64,000 nt of DNA, from positions 992,001 through 1,056,000 of the forward strand of contig NZ_CP110679.1 in assembly GCF_026167525.1 (NCBI RefSeq). Reading direction: 5' to 3'. The stretch comes from Sphingomonas sp. M1-B02 (lineage in GTDB: Bacteria; Pseudomonadota; Alphaproteobacteria; Sphingomonadales; Sphingomonadaceae). The notes beneath the pieces were generated by a model. That model saw nothing but the letters and a program-made list of their open reading frames with translations, was not told where the DNA came from and did not search any database. Below are positions 23,659 to 33,908 of the stretch, in pieces (positions within the stretch are counted from its first letter, which is position 1; each line of letters begins with the position of its first letter). Both the position numbers and the translations under genes were made by a program.

Positions 23659-25254
23659 ATGGCCACTGCAGCTCCCCCTCGCGGTACCCCCGCCCCAGCC
23701 GCTCCCCCGCGCCCGCAACACGGCGTCGCGGCGCTGCCCGTCGCCAATCGCGGCCTGCTTACCCTCGGGGTGATGCTGGCGACGATCATGCAGATCCTCG
23801 ATTCGACCATCGCCAACGTCGCCCTCCCCCACATGACGACCGCGCTCGGCGCCACCGCCGATACCGTCACCTGGGTGCTCACCAGCTATATCGTGGCGTC
23901 GGCGATCGCGATCCCGATCACCGGCTGGCTCTCGGATCGGGTCGGCTCGCGCAACCTGTTCCTGGTCTCGACCGTCGGCTTCATCGTCGCATCGGCACTC
24001 TGTGGCATGGCCCAGAATCTCGAGCAGATGGTCATCTTCCGCATCTTCCAGGGCATTTCGGCGGCGTTCATGAACCCGCTCAGCCAGACGGTCATGCTCG
24101 ATATCAATCCGCCCGAGCGCCAGGCCAAGGCGATGGCAATCTGGGGCATGGGGATCATGGTCGGCCCGATCATGGGTCCGGTGATCGGCGGCTGGCTGAC
24201 CGACAATTTCGATTGGCGCTGGGTGTTCTACGTCAATCTTCCGATCGGCGTGATCTGCGTCGCGATCCTCTGGTTCCTGCTGCCCTCCCGCCCGATCACC
24301 AAAAGGCGCTTCGACCTGTTCGGCTTTTCGATGCTATCGCTCGGGATCGCCGGCCTCCAGCTGATGCTCGATCGCGGCCAGGGCGAGGATTGGCTGAGCT
24401 CGACCGAAGTCTGGGTCGAGATGCTGATCGCGGTCATCGCGATCTGGATGTTCACCGTGCACATGGCGACGGCCAAGCAGCCGATGTTCGATCGCGAGAT
24501 CTGGAAGGATCGCAATCTCGTCACCGCGATCGCCTTCATGCTCGTCGTCGGCGTGGTGATGATGGCGACGATGGCGCTCCTGCCACCGATGATGCAGACC
24601 CTGTACGGTCATTCGGTGCTCGATACCGGCCTGCTGCTGATGCCACGCGGAATTGGCGTCGTGCTGACGATGGCGGTTTCCGCACAGCTCACCCAGCGCG
24701 GCTTCGATCCGCGCTATCTGGTCGGCGCCGGCATGTCGATCGCGGCCTTCTCGCTCTGGCAGATGACCCATTGGTCGCTCGACATGGACGCCTGGCCGGT
24801 AATCGTGTCGGGCTTCGTCCAGGGCCTTGGCATGGGACTCGTCTTCATGCCGCTCACTGGCATCGCCTTCTCGACGCTGTCGCCGCGCTTCCGCACGGAG
24901 GCTGCGTCGCTCACCAATCTGTCGCGCAACATCGGCGCATCGGTCGGCATCTCGCTGGTGACGACCCTGCTCGCGCGCAGCATCCAGACCAGCCATGAGG
25001 CATTGGTCCCCAACATCCGCGCCGAAACGCTGAACACGATAGATCCCAACCTGCTCCAGATGCTGGGCGGATCGAGCGATGCCGTGATGGCGATGGCGGA
25101 TCTCGAGATCAATCGCCAGGCGCTGATGATCGGCTATCTCAACGATTTCTACGCGATGATGATCCTCACCGCGCTCAGCGTCCCCCTGGTCTTTTTCCTG
25201 CGCAAGCCCAAGGGCCCGATGGCCAAGCCCGATCCCGGCGCGGCGGGGCATTGA
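23659..25254 (+). CDS. EmrB-type DHA2 drug/H+ antiporter
   Basis: A 531-residue major-facilitator protein with about 14 hydrophobic segments. Motif C-like GIMVGPIMGPVIGGWL, motif A-like GWLSDRVGSRNLFL and the DHA2 start LDSTIANVALPHM are clear. It exports hydrophobic drugs or toxins with EmrA. The N-terminus is proline/alanine-rich and cytoplasmic. The last gene of the marR-emrA-emrB operon. Confidence 0.93.
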   Translation: MATAAPPRGTPAPAAPPRPQHGVAALPVANRGLLTLGVMLATIMQILDSTIANVALPHMTTALGATADTVTWVLTSYIVASAIAIPITGWLSDRVGSRNLFLVSTVGFIVASALCGMAQNLEQMVIFRIFQGISAAFMNPLSQTVMLDINPPERQAKAMAIWGMGIMVGPIMGPVIGGWLTDNFDWRWVFYVNLPIGVICVAILWFLLPSRPITKRRFDLFGFSMLSLGIAGLQLMLDRGQGEDWLSSTEVWVEMLIAVIAIWMFTVHMATAKQPMFDREIWKDRNLVTAIAFMLVVGVVMMATMALLPPMMQTLYGHSVLDTGLLLMPRGIGVVLTMAVSAQLTQRGFDPRYLVGAGMSIAAFSLWQMTHWSLDMDAWPVIVSGFVQGLGMGLVFMPLTGIAFSTLSPRFRTEAASLTNLSRNIGASVGISLVTTLLARSIQTSHEALVPNIRAETLNTIDPNLLQMLGGSSDAVMAMADLEINRQALMIGYLNDFYAMMILTALSVPLVFFLRKPKGPMAKPDPGAAGH

Positions 25255-25398
25255 GGGTCAGGAGCATCGCGAGACGCAGCATCCTGCTTGCACTATCGAA
25301 TGTGAAAGGATCGAGGGGCGGAGGCAGCCTCAAGGCCGCCCCGGCTCTCGAAGGTCGTTACGCAACCGTATCGATATCGCCGAGCGTGGCTGATAGTT

Positions 25399-25429
25399 TG
25401 ACCCTGGTGTGACCCCGGTGTGACCTTGG
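25399..25429. repeat. Short 11-bp tandem repeat, about 2.8 copies
   Basis: TGACCCTGGTG, TGACCCCGGTG and TGACCTTGG follow one another in the roughly 180-bp gap between the convergent emrB and asd genes, ending four bases before the asd stop. Nothing else is recognisable in this gap. Confidence 0.6.
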
Positions 25430-25432
25430 AGC

Positions 25433-26458
25433 TCAATCCTTCTGCAAATGCCGCCGCCCGAGCAGTTCGGCAATCTGCACTGCATTGAGCGCCGCGCCCT
25501 TGCGAAGGTTGTCGCTGACGCACCACAGGCTCAGCCCGCTCTCCACCGTCGGATCCTCGCGCACCCGGCTCACGAAAGTCGCAAACTCGCCGACGCATTC
25601 GATCGGCGTGATGTAACCGCCATCTTCATGCTTATCGATCAGCATGATGCCCGGCGCCTCGCGCAGGATCGACTTCGCCTGCTCGGCGCTGATCTCGTCC
25701 TCGAACTCGACGTTGATCGCTTCCGAATGGCCGACGAACACCGGCACGCGCACGCAGGTCGCGGTGACCTTGATCTTGGCGCCCATGATCTTCTTGGTTT
25801 CGACCACCATTTTCCACTCTTCCTTGGTCGATCCGTCGTCGAGGAAGCTGTCGATGTGCGGGATCACGTTGAAGGCGATCTGCTTGGTGAACTTGGACGG
25901 CACCGCGGGATCGCCGACGAAGATGTTGCGGCTCTGCTCGAACAGCTCGTCCATCCCCGCCTTGCCCGCGCCGGAGACCGACTGGTAGGTCGCGACCACC
26001 ACCCGCTTGATCGTCGCGGCATCGTGCAGCGGCTTCAGCGCCACCACCATCTGCGCGGTAGAGCAATTCGGATTCGCGATGATGTTGCGGACCTTGTAGC
26101 CGTCGATCGCCTCGGGGTTCACTTCGGGCACGATCAGCGGGATATCCGGATCCATCCGGTAGAGCGAGGCATTGTCGATCACCGTGCAGCCGGCCGCGGC
26201 GAAGCGCGGCGCGTGAAGCGCACTGCCCTCGGAGCCGATCGCGAACAGCGCGATATCCCAGCCCGCCGGATCGAAATTGTCGATATTCTGGACTTTATAC
26301 TGTTTCCCGGTCTCGCCGAAATCGACCATGTCGCCCTGGCTGCGCGAGGAGGCGAGCACCGCCAGCTCGTCGATCGGGAATTCCCGCTCGGCCAGGATGT
26401 TCAGCATCTCACGCCCGACATTGCCGGTCGCTCCCGCGACCACGACACGGTACCCCAT
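25433..26458 (-). CDS. asd: Aspartate-semialdehyde dehydrogenase
   Basis: A 341-residue NADP-dependent enzyme making aspartate semialdehyde from aspartyl phosphate, the branch point to lysine/DAP, threonine and methionine. Dinucleotide site VVAGATGNVGREML; catalytic cysteine in IANPNCSTAQMV near residue 129; HSEAINVEFE near the substrate site. AAGGA lies six bases before the ATG at 26458; an upstream ATG at 26464 is too close to it. Confidence 0.97.
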   Translation of the reverse strand: MGYRVVVAGATGNVGREMLNILAEREFPIDELAVLASSRSQGDMVDFGETGKQYKVQNIDNFDPAGWDIALFAIGSEGSALHAPRFAAAGCTVIDNASLYRMDPDIPLIVPEVNPEAIDGYKVRNIIANPNCSTAQMVVALKPLHDAATIKRVVVATYQSVSGAGKAGMDELFEQSRNIFVGDPAVPSKFTKQIAFNVIPHIDSFLDDGSTKEEWKMVVETKKIMGAKIKVTATCVRVPVFVGHSEAINVEFEDEISAEQAKSILREAPGIMLIDKHEDGGYITPIECVGEFATFVSRVREDPTVESGLSLWCVSDNLRKGAALNAVQIAELLGRRHLQKD

Positions 26459-26580
26459 CGTCATTCCTTCCAGAGCCGGCACCCATTCGCCGGTGTGCGC
26501 GCAAATGCTGGCGCGCGGCGCCCGCGTAAAGCCCCTTTTGCTTTACGTGGGAAAAGCCGCGCTCGGGCGGGCGCCCGCTT

Positions 26581-28806
26581 CTACTTTTTTAGACCCGCAT
26601 GCCGATCGGTGAAATCCAGGATGGTCGTCCACAGATGCTCGCTCACGCCCGGCCCGCCCACGCGGTGGGTCTTGCCCGGATAGAGCATCATCTCGAACGG
26701 CACCGCCTGCTGCTGCATCGTCGCTGCCATTGCGGTGGTATGCTCCAGCACGACATTGTCGTCGGCCATGCCGTGGAGGATGAGGAGCGGATCGCCGATC
26801 TTGCCCGCGTCGGTGATAGTGTCCGAGCGCTTGTAGGCCGCAGGCACCTTGGTCGGGTTCCCCATGTAGCGCTCGGTATAATAGGTGTCGTACAATTCCC
26901 ACTTCGTCACCGGCGCACCCGCGACCCCCGCGGCGAACACGCCCTTCGACGCCTCGAGCATCTTGAGCGTCATATAGCCGCCATAGGACCAGCCATAGGT
27001 GGTGATCGCCTTCGGATCGACGAAGTCGAGCGACTGGAGATAGGCGGCGCCCGCCAGCTGATCCTCGACCTCGACCGATCCCATCGCCTGGAAAATCTGG
27101 TCCTCGAACGCCTTGCCGCGATTGGCCGAGCCGCGATTGTCGATCTGGAACCAGACATAGCCCCGGTCGACGATATATTGCTGCAACGCCCCGCCCCAGG
27201 CGCGGCTGACCGTCTGCGAATGCGGGCCGCCATAATGCTGGAAGAAGACGGGATAGCGCTTGCCCGGCTCCCGCTTCGGCGTGATCATCTCCCAGTGCAG
27301 CGTCGAGCCATCCTTGGCCTTGATCGTGCCGAAGCTCCGCTCGCGGTGGCTCGCGAGATAGGCGTTATAGGGATGATCGGACGCCGTGACGTCGTTCTGG
27401 TTGACCCATGCCAGCCGCTTGCCCGTTGCATCGGCCAGATAGACTTGCGACGGCTGATTGGTGTTGGAACGCGAGACGATGATCCGGCTCGCCGCCGCGT
27501 CCATCGTCGCCATGTTCCACCAGCCCGCCTCGGTCAGCCGGGTGAGCGCGTTGGGCTTGGCGATATCGACCGAATAGATGTGCCGCTCGAGCACGCCATC
27601 CTTGTTGCCGCGGAAGAAGATGCGGCCCTTTGCCTCGTCGACCGCGACGAAATCGCCGTCGACCTCCCAACCGCCCTTGGTCAGCTGGGTCCATTTGCCG
27701 CGATTCCAGCGATAGAGATGCCCGTAACCGTCGCGCTGCGACCACCAGATCAGGCTGCCATCGGCCAGCGGGGTGAGCCCGTTGGAAAGGTTGACCCAGC
27801 TCTTCGGCCCCGATTTCTCGCTGAACAGCAGCTCCGACTTGCCCGTCGCGGGATCGACCTTGAGGATGTCGAGCACGCTCTGCGCGCGATTGTGCCGCTG
27901 GACGAACAGCGCGCTTCCATCCTTTGCCCAATCGACTCGCGTCAGATAGATGTCGGTCTCGCGGCCGAGATCGACCTTGACTCTGTCCTCGCCCGCCGGC
28001 CCCATCAGATAGAGCACGACCAGCGCGTTGGGCGTGCCCGCCTTCGGATAGCGTTGGTTGTAGATCTTGGTGCCTTCCGCGCCGATCGCGGCACGGGCGA
28101 CGATCCCCACCGGTGCCTCGTCGAACCGCTCCACCGCGATCCGCCGGTCGTCGGGCGACCACCAATAGCCGGTATAGCGCCCCATCTCTTCCTGCGCGAC
28201 GAACTCGGCCTCGCCCCAGTGAACTGTGTCCTTGCCCTCGGTGGTGATCTGACGCGGCTTGCCGGTCGCCAGGTCCATCACCACCAGATTCTGGTCCTGC
28301 ACATAGCTGGCATAGCCGCCGCGCGGGCTGATCACCGGATTGAGTTCGGTCGCCTCGCTGCTGGTCAGCCGGCGCACCTTGCCGTCGAGCGAAGCGAGAT
28401 ACAGGTCACCGTCCAGCGGCACGAGGATCGCCTTGCCGTCGGGCGCCCAATCATAGCCGACGATGCCGGTCTTGCCGACGATCGAGCGGTTGCGCTCGCG
28501 CTGCATCTTCGCGGCTTCGGAAAGTTCGGCGCCGGTCCCCAATTTCTTCGAATCGACCAGCATCCGCCATTGCCCGCTGGTCGTGTCCATCGCCCACAGA
28601 TCGTAGCGTTCCTTCTCGTCCGCACGGTTGCGCAGCAGTGTGAGAAGTTTGCCGTCGGGCGAAAGTCTCGGCTGGAGCGGCGCGCTTCCCGCCAGATCGG
28701 GGCTGGCGAAGACGCGCTCGAGCGTCAGGTCGCGCGTCTGCGCGGCGGCCTCATTCGCCATCGTCGGCACTCCCAACAAAGCCAGTCCCAGCAGCCATTT
28801 GCGCAT
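26581..28806 (-). CDS. Dipeptidyl peptidase IV-type S9 serine peptidase, exported
   Basis: A 741-residue protein with a signal peptide (MRKWLLGLALLGVPTMA), an N-terminal beta-propeller (about residues 30-480) and a C-terminal alpha/beta-hydrolase domain. The nucleophile serine is in YGWSYGGYMTLK, the aspartate in HGMADDNVV and the histidine in YPGKTHRVGG. Glutamates of the S9B propeller (EFVAQEEMGRYTG) support a DPP IV-like X-Pro dipeptidase in the periplasm. Monocistronic by spacing. Confidence 0.93.
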   Translation of the reverse strand: MRKWLLGLALLGVPTMANEAAAQTRDLTLERVFASPDLAGSAPLQPRLSPDGKLLTLLRNRADEKERYDLWAMDTTSGQWRMLVDSKKLGTGAELSEAAKMQRERNRSIVGKTGIVGYDWAPDGKAILVPLDGDLYLASLDGKVRRLTSSEATELNPVISPRGGYASYVQDQNLVVMDLATGKPRQITTEGKDTVHWGEAEFVAQEEMGRYTGYWWSPDDRRIAVERFDEAPVGIVARAAIGAEGTKIYNQRYPKAGTPNALVVLYLMGPAGEDRVKVDLGRETDIYLTRVDWAKDGSALFVQRHNRAQSVLDILKVDPATGKSELLFSEKSGPKSWVNLSNGLTPLADGSLIWWSQRDGYGHLYRWNRGKWTQLTKGGWEVDGDFVAVDEAKGRIFFRGNKDGVLERHIYSVDIAKPNALTRLTEAGWWNMATMDAAASRIIVSRSNTNQPSQVYLADATGKRLAWVNQNDVTASDHPYNAYLASHRERSFGTIKAKDGSTLHWEMITPKREPGKRYPVFFQHYGGPHSQTVSRAWGGALQQYIVDRGYVWFQIDNRGSANRGKAFEDQIFQAMGSVEVEDQLAGAAYLQSLDFVDPKAITTYGWSYGGYMTLKMLEASKGVFAAGVAGAPVTKWELYDTYYTERYMGNPTKVPAAYKRSDTITDAGKIGDPLLILHGMADDNVVLEHTTAMAATMQQQAVPFEMMLYPGKTHRVGGPGVSEHLWTTILDFTDRHAGLKK

Positions 28807-28971
28807 TCCAAACTCTCCTTGGCGGCGCTTATCGCGGTCGCATCGCGGGCTTGCAAGGCCGGAGGCGGTCTTCGCAACCTGCCGCTAACCTCCCATTCAC
28901 TCTCTTTGACCGGAGCCATACGCCGCCGTGCCGGTTCTAGCCGGGACGGTATCCCCAAAGGAGAATGCACT

Positions 28972-29424
28972 ATGTCCGACAATCACGACGTCTCGAAGCT
29001 CGACGACCTCATCGTCACCACGATCGACAGCATCCGCGGCTACGAGCATTCCGCCGAGCACGCCAAGACCAGTCGCTTCGCGCAGTTCTTCACCGAAATG
29101 GCGGCGGAGCGTCGCCGCGTCGTGGAGGCGCTATCGGAAAAGAGCCGAGAGCTCGGCGGCACGCCCGCCGATTATGGCTCCACCGCTGCGACGCTTCACC
29201 GCCGCTGGGAAGATCTGCGCCGCGCACTCGGCGGCGGCGACGAAGCCATCCTGAGCGAGATCGAGCGCGGCGAGGACTATCTCAAGGAGGAATATGACCG
29301 CGTGCTCGCCGACGAGCGCATGTCGCCCGGCGTGCGAGGCGTCGTCCAGACCTGCTACCGCTCGGTGATCGAGGGCCATGACCAGTCGCGCAAGTTCCGC
29401 GACGCACTCGAAGCGACAAGCTGA
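28972..29424 (+). CDS. PA2169-family four-helix-bundle protein (DUF2383)
   Basis: A 150-residue all-helical protein with the ferritin-like pattern of DUF2383: DLIVTTIDSIRGYEHSAEH at the start, MAAERRRVVEALSE, and GEDYLKEEYDRVL with conserved acidic residues. The molecular role is not established; relatives often appear in stress regulons. AAAGGAG is well placed before the ATG at 28972. Convergent with the antiporter gene, with a 3-bp gap. Confidence 0.85.
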   Translation: MSDNHDVSKLDDLIVTTIDSIRGYEHSAEHAKTSRFAQFFTEMAAERRRVVEALSEKSRELGGTPADYGSTAATLHRRWEDLRRALGGGDEAILSEIERGEDYLKEEYDRVLADERMSPGVRGVVQTCYRSVIEGHDQSRKFRDALEATS

Positions 29425-29427
29425 CGC

Positions 29428-31047
29428 TCAGCAGAGAGCGAGCATCCGCGTCGCGATCTCGCGCTCGCCCATTACCACTTCCAGCACGCCGAGGTTGCGC
29501 AGATGCGCCACCTCGGCGTCCGAATGCGCACGCGCGATGATCTGCAGTTCCTGATTGAGTTCGCGCACTCGCTTGGCGATCACCCCCGCCTCATAGCCTT
29601 CGGGAATCGCGATCAGCAGCCGGCTCGCCGCGCCGATATTGGCGGCGGCCAGGGTGTCGCTGTCGAGCGCGTTGCCGCGGACCACGTCGATCCCCGCTTC
29701 CTCGGCCTGGCGGGCGACGTCGCTCTGGTCCTCGATCAGTGCAAAGGCCTGCCCCGCCGCCTTCAAGTCGGCGGCGATCAGCCGGCCCACCCGGCCATAG
29801 CCGATCAGCACCACATGCCCCTCATGCTCGCGCTGCAAGATCGGGGCATCGTGCGCCACCGCCGCTGGATCCTGCCGCCCGGGAACGAGCCAGCTGAACA
29901 GGAACGGGTTCAGGAAGATCGAGATGATCGCGCCGGCCAGGATCAGGTCGCGGCCCTCCGGCGGCAATATGTTCAGGCTGGTTCCCAGCGTCGCCAGGAT
30001 GAAGGAAAATTCGCCGATCTGCGCCAGGCTCGCCGCGGCAGTGATCGCGGTCATTCCACCATGTTTCAGCGCGCGGACGATCGCATAGGCCGCGACCGAC
30101 TTGCCGACGATGATGATCGCGACGGTGGCCAGCAGCGGCAGGGGCTGCTCGATCAGCACCGCCGGATCGAACAACATGCCCACCGACACGAAGAAGAGCA
30201 CTGCAAAGGCGTCGCGCAGCGGAAGCGTCTCCTCCGTCGCCTGGCGGCTCATCGGCGTCTCGCCCAGAATCATGCCGGCGAAGAATGCCCCAAGCGCGAA
30301 CGACACGTCGAACACGAACGCCGCGCCGAACGCCACGCCCAGCGCGATCGCCAGCACTGCGAGGCGAAACAGTTCGCGCGAGCCGCTGTCGACCACCCAT
30401 TGCAGCACCGCCGGGATCAGCCGCCGCCCGATCAGCAACATCACTGCGACGAAACCGGCCACCTTGAAGAAGGTGCTCGCGATCGGCGCCGCGACATCGG
30501 CAAGAGTCGCGCCCTCCGCGCTATTGAGGGCTCCGGCAAGCGCAGGCAGCAATACCAGCGCCAGCACCATCGCCAGATCCTCGACGATCAGCCAGCCGAC
30601 CGCGATCCGGCCCCGCTCGGTCTGCACCAGATTTTGCCCCTGCAGCGCGCGCAGCAGCACCACGGTGCTGGCCACCGACAAGGCCAGCCCGAAGACGAAG
30701 CCGGCCAGCAAATTCCAGCCCAGGCTCCACGCCAGCGCCATGCCCATCAGCGTCGCGACCGTGATCTGACCGACAGCGCCCGGGATCGCGACCTTCCGCA
30801 CCGAGAGCAGGTCCTTCAGCGAGAAATGCAGCCCCACCCCAAACATCAGCAGGATGACGCCGATCTCCGCGAGCTCGCCCGCGAGATCGGCATCGCCAAC
30901 GAAGCCCGGCGTGAACGGCCCGACCAGCACGCCCGCGACGAGATAGCCTGCGATCGGCGAGACCTTTAGCCGATGCGCGATCGATCCCATCACGAAAGCG
31001 ATGACGAGCCCCGCGACGATCATCGCGATCAGGGGTGTGTGGTGCAT
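29428..31047 (-). CDS. YbaL/RosB-type CPA2 cation:proton antiporter with TrkA-N domain
   Basis: A 539-residue inner-membrane antiporter. Twelve or so hydrophobic segments (residues 5-395) carry the Na/H exchanger signature, including LFFVSVGMLFDPAVLI. A cytoplasmic TrkA-N nucleotide-binding domain begins HVVLIGYGRVGRLIAADL, near residue 410. Probably exchanges K+ or Na+ for protons. Start taken at the ATG 31047 (MHHTPLIAM); an in-frame ATG at 31059 has its AAGG too close. Confidence 0.92.
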   Translation of the reverse strand: MHHTPLIAMIVAGLVIAFVMGSIAHRLKVSPIAGYLVAGVLVGPFTPGFVGDADLAGELAEIGVILLMFGVGLHFSLKDLLSVRKVAIPGAVGQITVATLMGMALAWSLGWNLLAGFVFGLALSVASTVVLLRALQGQNLVQTERGRIAVGWLIVEDLAMVLALVLLPALAGALNSAEGATLADVAAPIASTFFKVAGFVAVMLLIGRRLIPAVLQWVVDSGSRELFRLAVLAIALGVAFGAAFVFDVSFALGAFFAGMILGETPMSRQATEETLPLRDAFAVLFFVSVGMLFDPAVLIEQPLPLLATVAIIIVGKSVAAYAIVRALKHGGMTAITAAASLAQIGEFSFILATLGTSLNILPPEGRDLILAGAIISIFLNPFLFSWLVPGRQDPAAVAHDAPILQREHEGHVVLIGYGRVGRLIAADLKAAGQAFALIEDQSDVARQAEEAGIDVVRGNALDSDTLAAANIGAASRLLIAIPEGYEAGVIAKRVRELNQELQIIARAHSDAEVAHLRNLGVLEVVMGEREIATRMLALC

Positions 31048-31110
31048 AGTCAAATCCATCCTTCGCCGGGCGGGCCATTCCCACCCGGCGCCTTCCTCCT
31101 GGCGCGACGG

Positions 31111-31224
31111 CTACTCCACCGTCGCGCCGACGATTGCGGCAAATGCCGCCGCCGATGCTGCTATTCCGCCCCAGATGGCGGTCACGAACCACCATGGCGG
31201 GCGCTTGCGTCTATTTTTTCGCAT
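31111..31224 (-). CDS. 37-residue single-pass membrane peptide, hypothetical
   Basis: MRKNRRKRPPWWFVTAIWGG followed by an Ala-rich hydrophobic run: a strongly basic head and one membrane segment. A GAGGGACAGG stretch precedes the ATG. Short, without family, but the positive-inside pattern and ribosome site make translation plausible. Lies between the antiporter and a 130-residue gene. Confidence 0.45.
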   Translation of the reverse strand: MRKNRRKRPPWWFVTAIWGGIAASAAAFAAIVGATVE

Positions 31225-31307
31225 GACCTGTCCCTCATAGGAGAGTTGCCACAAGCCCCTCGGGGCGTTGCGGGCACAGGCGGCACATGAAGCGCCGCGG
31301 CGAGGGG

Positions 31308-31700
31308 TCAGGCGATCGGCGGTCCACGCGGGAAACGCGCGGCGAGGATTCGTATGAAGGAAAGCGTGGCCGGCGCGCCGCCGACGACCGACGCGCGCGC
31401 GCCGATCCAGGCAATAACCATGGGAGCCGCAGCCGCGATCGCAACCCCGGCGCCCGCGCTCTTGGCGACAGGCTCCTTTCGGTCCGCGCGCTCGAGCTGC
31501 ACGCGGAGACGATCCGATGGATGCAGCGCGACGGCGCTCGTCGATGGGTTGAATGCCGACCCCAGCGGCGCCGTATGCGGCAAGCCTGCCGGCACGACCG
31601 CACAGAAGACGGCAGTGGCCAGCGTCAGCCAGAGCGACGCGACGAACAGCTTCAGCTGCCCCCACCCGCTCCTGCTCGTCGCCTGTTCCATGCATGCCAT
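31308..31700 (-). CDS. Hypothetical exported or membrane protein, 130 residues
   Basis: Hydrophobic N-terminal segment (LFVASLWLTLATAVFCAVVP, about residues 18-37), a polar middle and a second hydrophobic stretch (AIAAAAPMVIAWIGARA), ending RFPRGPPIA. The C-terminal RGPP ending resembles DUF2946-type proteins, but the call is weak. GC-rich third positions support coding on this strand. No clear ribosome site; ATG 31700 or 31691. Confidence 0.5.
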   Translation of the reverse strand: MACMEQATSRSGWGQLKLFVASLWLTLATAVFCAVVPAGLPHTAPLGSAFNPSTSAVALHPSDRLRVQLERADRKEPVAKSAGAGVAIAAAAPMVIAWIGARASVVGGAPATLSFIRILAARFPRGPPIA

Positions 31701-31740
31701 GATAGCCGAACGGGCCGAAGGACGGAAATATCCTCGCCCG

Positions 31741-31776
31741 AAACGAAAAGGGCGCGGAAGCTTTCGCCCCGCGCCC
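31741..31776 (-). terminator. Rho-independent terminator after rplS
   Basis: On the minus strand GGGCGCGG (31776-31769) pairs with CCGCGCCC (31757-31750) around an 11-nt loop and is followed by TTTTCGTTT. It lies about 22 bases past the rplS stop and ends the trmD-rplS transcript. Confidence 0.85.
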
Positions 31777-31798
31777 CAAATCGCAAACTTCCCGAAGT

Positions 31799-32191
31799 TT
31801 ATTCGGCTGCGGTCGCATCCTTGGCCGGACGCGGATCGCGGCGCTCGGCGATGCGGGCCGACTTGCCGGTGCGGCCACGCAGATAATAGAGCTTCGCACG
31901 ACGCACGACACCGCGGCGGACGACTTCGATGCTGTCGATGTTAGGCGAATATAGCGGGAATACGCGCTCGACACCCTCGCCGAACGAAATCTTCCGCACG
32001 GTGAAGTTGGAGCCCATGCCCTTGTTCGAGCGTGCGATGCACACGCCTTCATAATTCTGCACGCGGGTGCGCTCGCCTTCGACGACCTTCACGCCGACCT
32101 TCAGCGTATCGCCGGGGCGGAATTCGGGAATCTTCTTCGTCTCGTTGAACTTGGCGATGTTTTCCGCCTCGATCGTCTGGATGACGTTCAT
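31799..32191 (-). CDS. rplS: 50S ribosomal protein L19
   Basis: A 130-residue L19 at the 30S-50S interface. Recognised by [40 protein letters not shown] and [18 protein letters not shown]. The short tail after ERRD is slightly longer than in E. coli. The ATG at 32191 lies one base past the trmD stop (32193), so the two are coupled. A strong terminator follows. Confidence 0.98.
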   Translation of the reverse strand: MNVIQTIEAENIAKFNETKKIPEFRPGDTLKVGVKVVEGERTRVQNYEGVCIARSNKGMGSNFTVRKISFGEGVERVFPLYSPNIDSIEVVRRGVVRRAKLYYLRGRTGKSARIAERRDPRPAKDATAAE

Positions 32192-32192
32192 G

Positions 32193-32921
32193 TCATTCTT
32201 CCTTCTGTCGCCGCGCACCAGAGGGAGACAGGACCCGAGCGCCCTCATGGCGCTCCCAAAGGTCCGGCCTCCTTAGCCGTGTATCGGTCTCGGCCATCGA
32301 CTTGCGCCATGCCGCGATCCGCGCATGATCCCCCGATCGCAGCACTTCGGGGATCGTGCGCCCTTCCCATTCGACGGGTCGGGTATATTGCGGATATTCG
32401 AGCAGCCCCGTCTCGAAGCTCTCGTCCATGCCACTTGAAGCCGCGCCCATTACGCCGGGGAGCAGGCGAATGCAAGCATCGAGCAGGGTCAGCGCGGCCA
32501 TCTCGCCGCCCGACAGGATATAGTCGCCGATCGACACCGGCTCGATCGCGCGCGCCTCGAATATCCGCTCGTCGATCCCCTCGAACCGCCCGCACAGGAT
32601 CGTGACCCCCGGCCCCTCAGCCAGCGCGCGCACCCGCGCCTGGTCGAGCGTCCGGCCGCGCGGCGTCATCGCCAGCACCGGCCGCCCCGCCGGCACGCTG
32701 TCCAGCGCCGCGCCCAGCACATCCGCCCGCATCACCATCCCCGCCCCGCCGCCCGCCGGCGTATGGTCCACCGAACGATGCTTGTCGGTCGCGAAATCGC
32801 GGATCTGGACGGCGTCGAGGCTCCACAGCCCCTCGCGCAGCGCGCGGCCCGCAAGAGAAATGCCGAGCGGCCCGGGAAACATCTCGGGATAAAGCGTTAG
32901 GACGGTTGCGGCGAAGGCCAT
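32193..32921 (-). CDS. trmD: tRNA (guanine-N1-)-methyltransferase TrmD
   Basis: A 242-residue SPOUT enzyme making m1G37 in tRNA to prevent +1 frameshifts. Typical segments: [37 protein letters not shown], the knot sequence [15 protein letters not shown] and EYPQYTRP. Full length. Normally it follows rimM in one transcript, but here an opposite-strand gene lies between, and trmD's start is 35 bp from that gene's start, so trmD probably has its own promoter. Confidence 0.97.
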   Translation of the reverse strand: MAFAATVLTLYPEMFPGPLGISLAGRALREGLWSLDAVQIRDFATDKHRSVDHTPAGGGAGMVMRADVLGAALDSVPAGRPVLAMTPRGRTLDQARVRALAEGPGVTILCGRFEGIDERIFEARAIEPVSIGDYILSGGEMAALTLLDACIRLLPGVMGAASSGMDESFETGLLEYPQYTRPVEWEGRTIPEVLRSGDHARIAAWRKSMAETDTRLRRPDLWERHEGARVLSPSGARRQKEE

Positions 32922-32956
32922 AAGGGCCTTTCCCCTGCTCGGGATAGATTGGCAAG

Positions 32957-33862
32957 ATGGACGACTGCATCATCATCGGCGCCGGCCCCGCCGGCCTCAC
33001 CGCGGCGATCTATCTCGCGCGCTATCACCTCAAGATCCGCATGTTCGACTCCGGCAATAGCCGCTGCGCAATGATCCCCTGCACGCACAACCATGCCGGC
33101 TACCCGAACGGCATTTCGGGCAAGGAACTTCTCGCGCGGATGCTCGAGCAGGCCGAGAAATATGGCGCCACCCGCGATCTGGCCGAAGTCACCGGGCTGC
33201 ACGTCGCCGAGGAAGGGTTTGTAGTGCGCGTCGGTGATCGCACCTATCCCGCCCGCTCGATCCTGCTCGCGACAGGCGTCGTAAACCATCGCCCTGACAT
33301 GCCCGACTCGCTCCACAACGAAGCGCTCCAGCGCGGGCTGCTGCGCTATTGCCCGGTCTGCGACGGCTATGAAGTCACCGACAAGCGCGTCGGCGTGGTC
33401 GGCACCGGCGATCACGGCATGCGGGAGGCGCTGTTCATTCGCGGCTTCACCGCCGACGTGACGCTGATCGCCCCGGGCGCCGCGCACGAGCTTCCCGAAA
33501 GCTGCCAGAAGGCGCTCGACGACGCCGGCATCGCCCATATCGACGGCCCCTGCGGCGATTTCCGTATCGAAGGCGACCAGATCAGCACCGGCACCGCCAA
33601 GGGGCGCATGGCGTTCGACAGCATCTATCCCGCGCTGGGTTCGCGGATCCGCTCCCGCCTTGCTGTTCAGGCCGGCGCGCGGGCGGCCGAGGACGGCTGC
33701 CTCGAAGTCGACGACCATCAGCGCACCTCCGTCCCCGGCCTCTTCGCCGCGGGCGACGTCGCCAAGGGTCTCGACCAGATCAGTCACGCGATGGGCGAAG
33801 CGGGCGTTGCCGCCACCACGATTCGCAACATGCTCAACGAAGAACGTCCGATCCGTCGCTAG
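32957..33862 (+). CDS. Thioredoxin-reductase-like NAD(P)/FAD oxidoreductase
   Basis: A 301-residue two-domain flavoprotein. FAD site [19 protein letters not shown]; redox-active CPVC in [20 protein letters not shown](P)-binding [14 protein letters not shown]-terminal FAD segment [16 protein letters not shown]. It differs from classical TrxB in its HNHAGYPNG segment, so the partner may not be thioredoxin. It lies on the plus strand inside the otherwise minus-strand S16-L19 cluster. Confidence 0.85.
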   Translation: MDDCIIIGAGPAGLTAAIYLARYHLKIRMFDSGNSRCAMIPCTHNHAGYPNGISGKELLARMLEQAEKYGATRDLAEVTGLHVAEEGFVVRVGDRTYPARSILLATGVVNHRPDMPDSLHNEALQRGLLRYCPVCDGYEVTDKRVGVVGTGDHGMREALFIRGFTADVTLIAPGAAHELPESCQKALDDAGIAHIDGPCGDFRIEGDQISTGTAKGRMAFDSIYPALGSRIRSRLAVQAGARAAEDGCLEVDDHQRTSVPGLFAAGDVAKGLDQISHAMGEAGVAATTIRNMLNEERPIRR

Positions 33863-33908
33863 GTCGAGGTGCGCCGGAAGGCTCGATACCGCCCCGCAGG
33901 CGGGCCAC

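Noticed and set aside
26599..29424. Long plus-strand frame antisense to the DPP IV gene
   Set aside because: Shadow frame; only its last 150 codons (from 28972), which form the PA2169 gene, have a ribosome site and family match.
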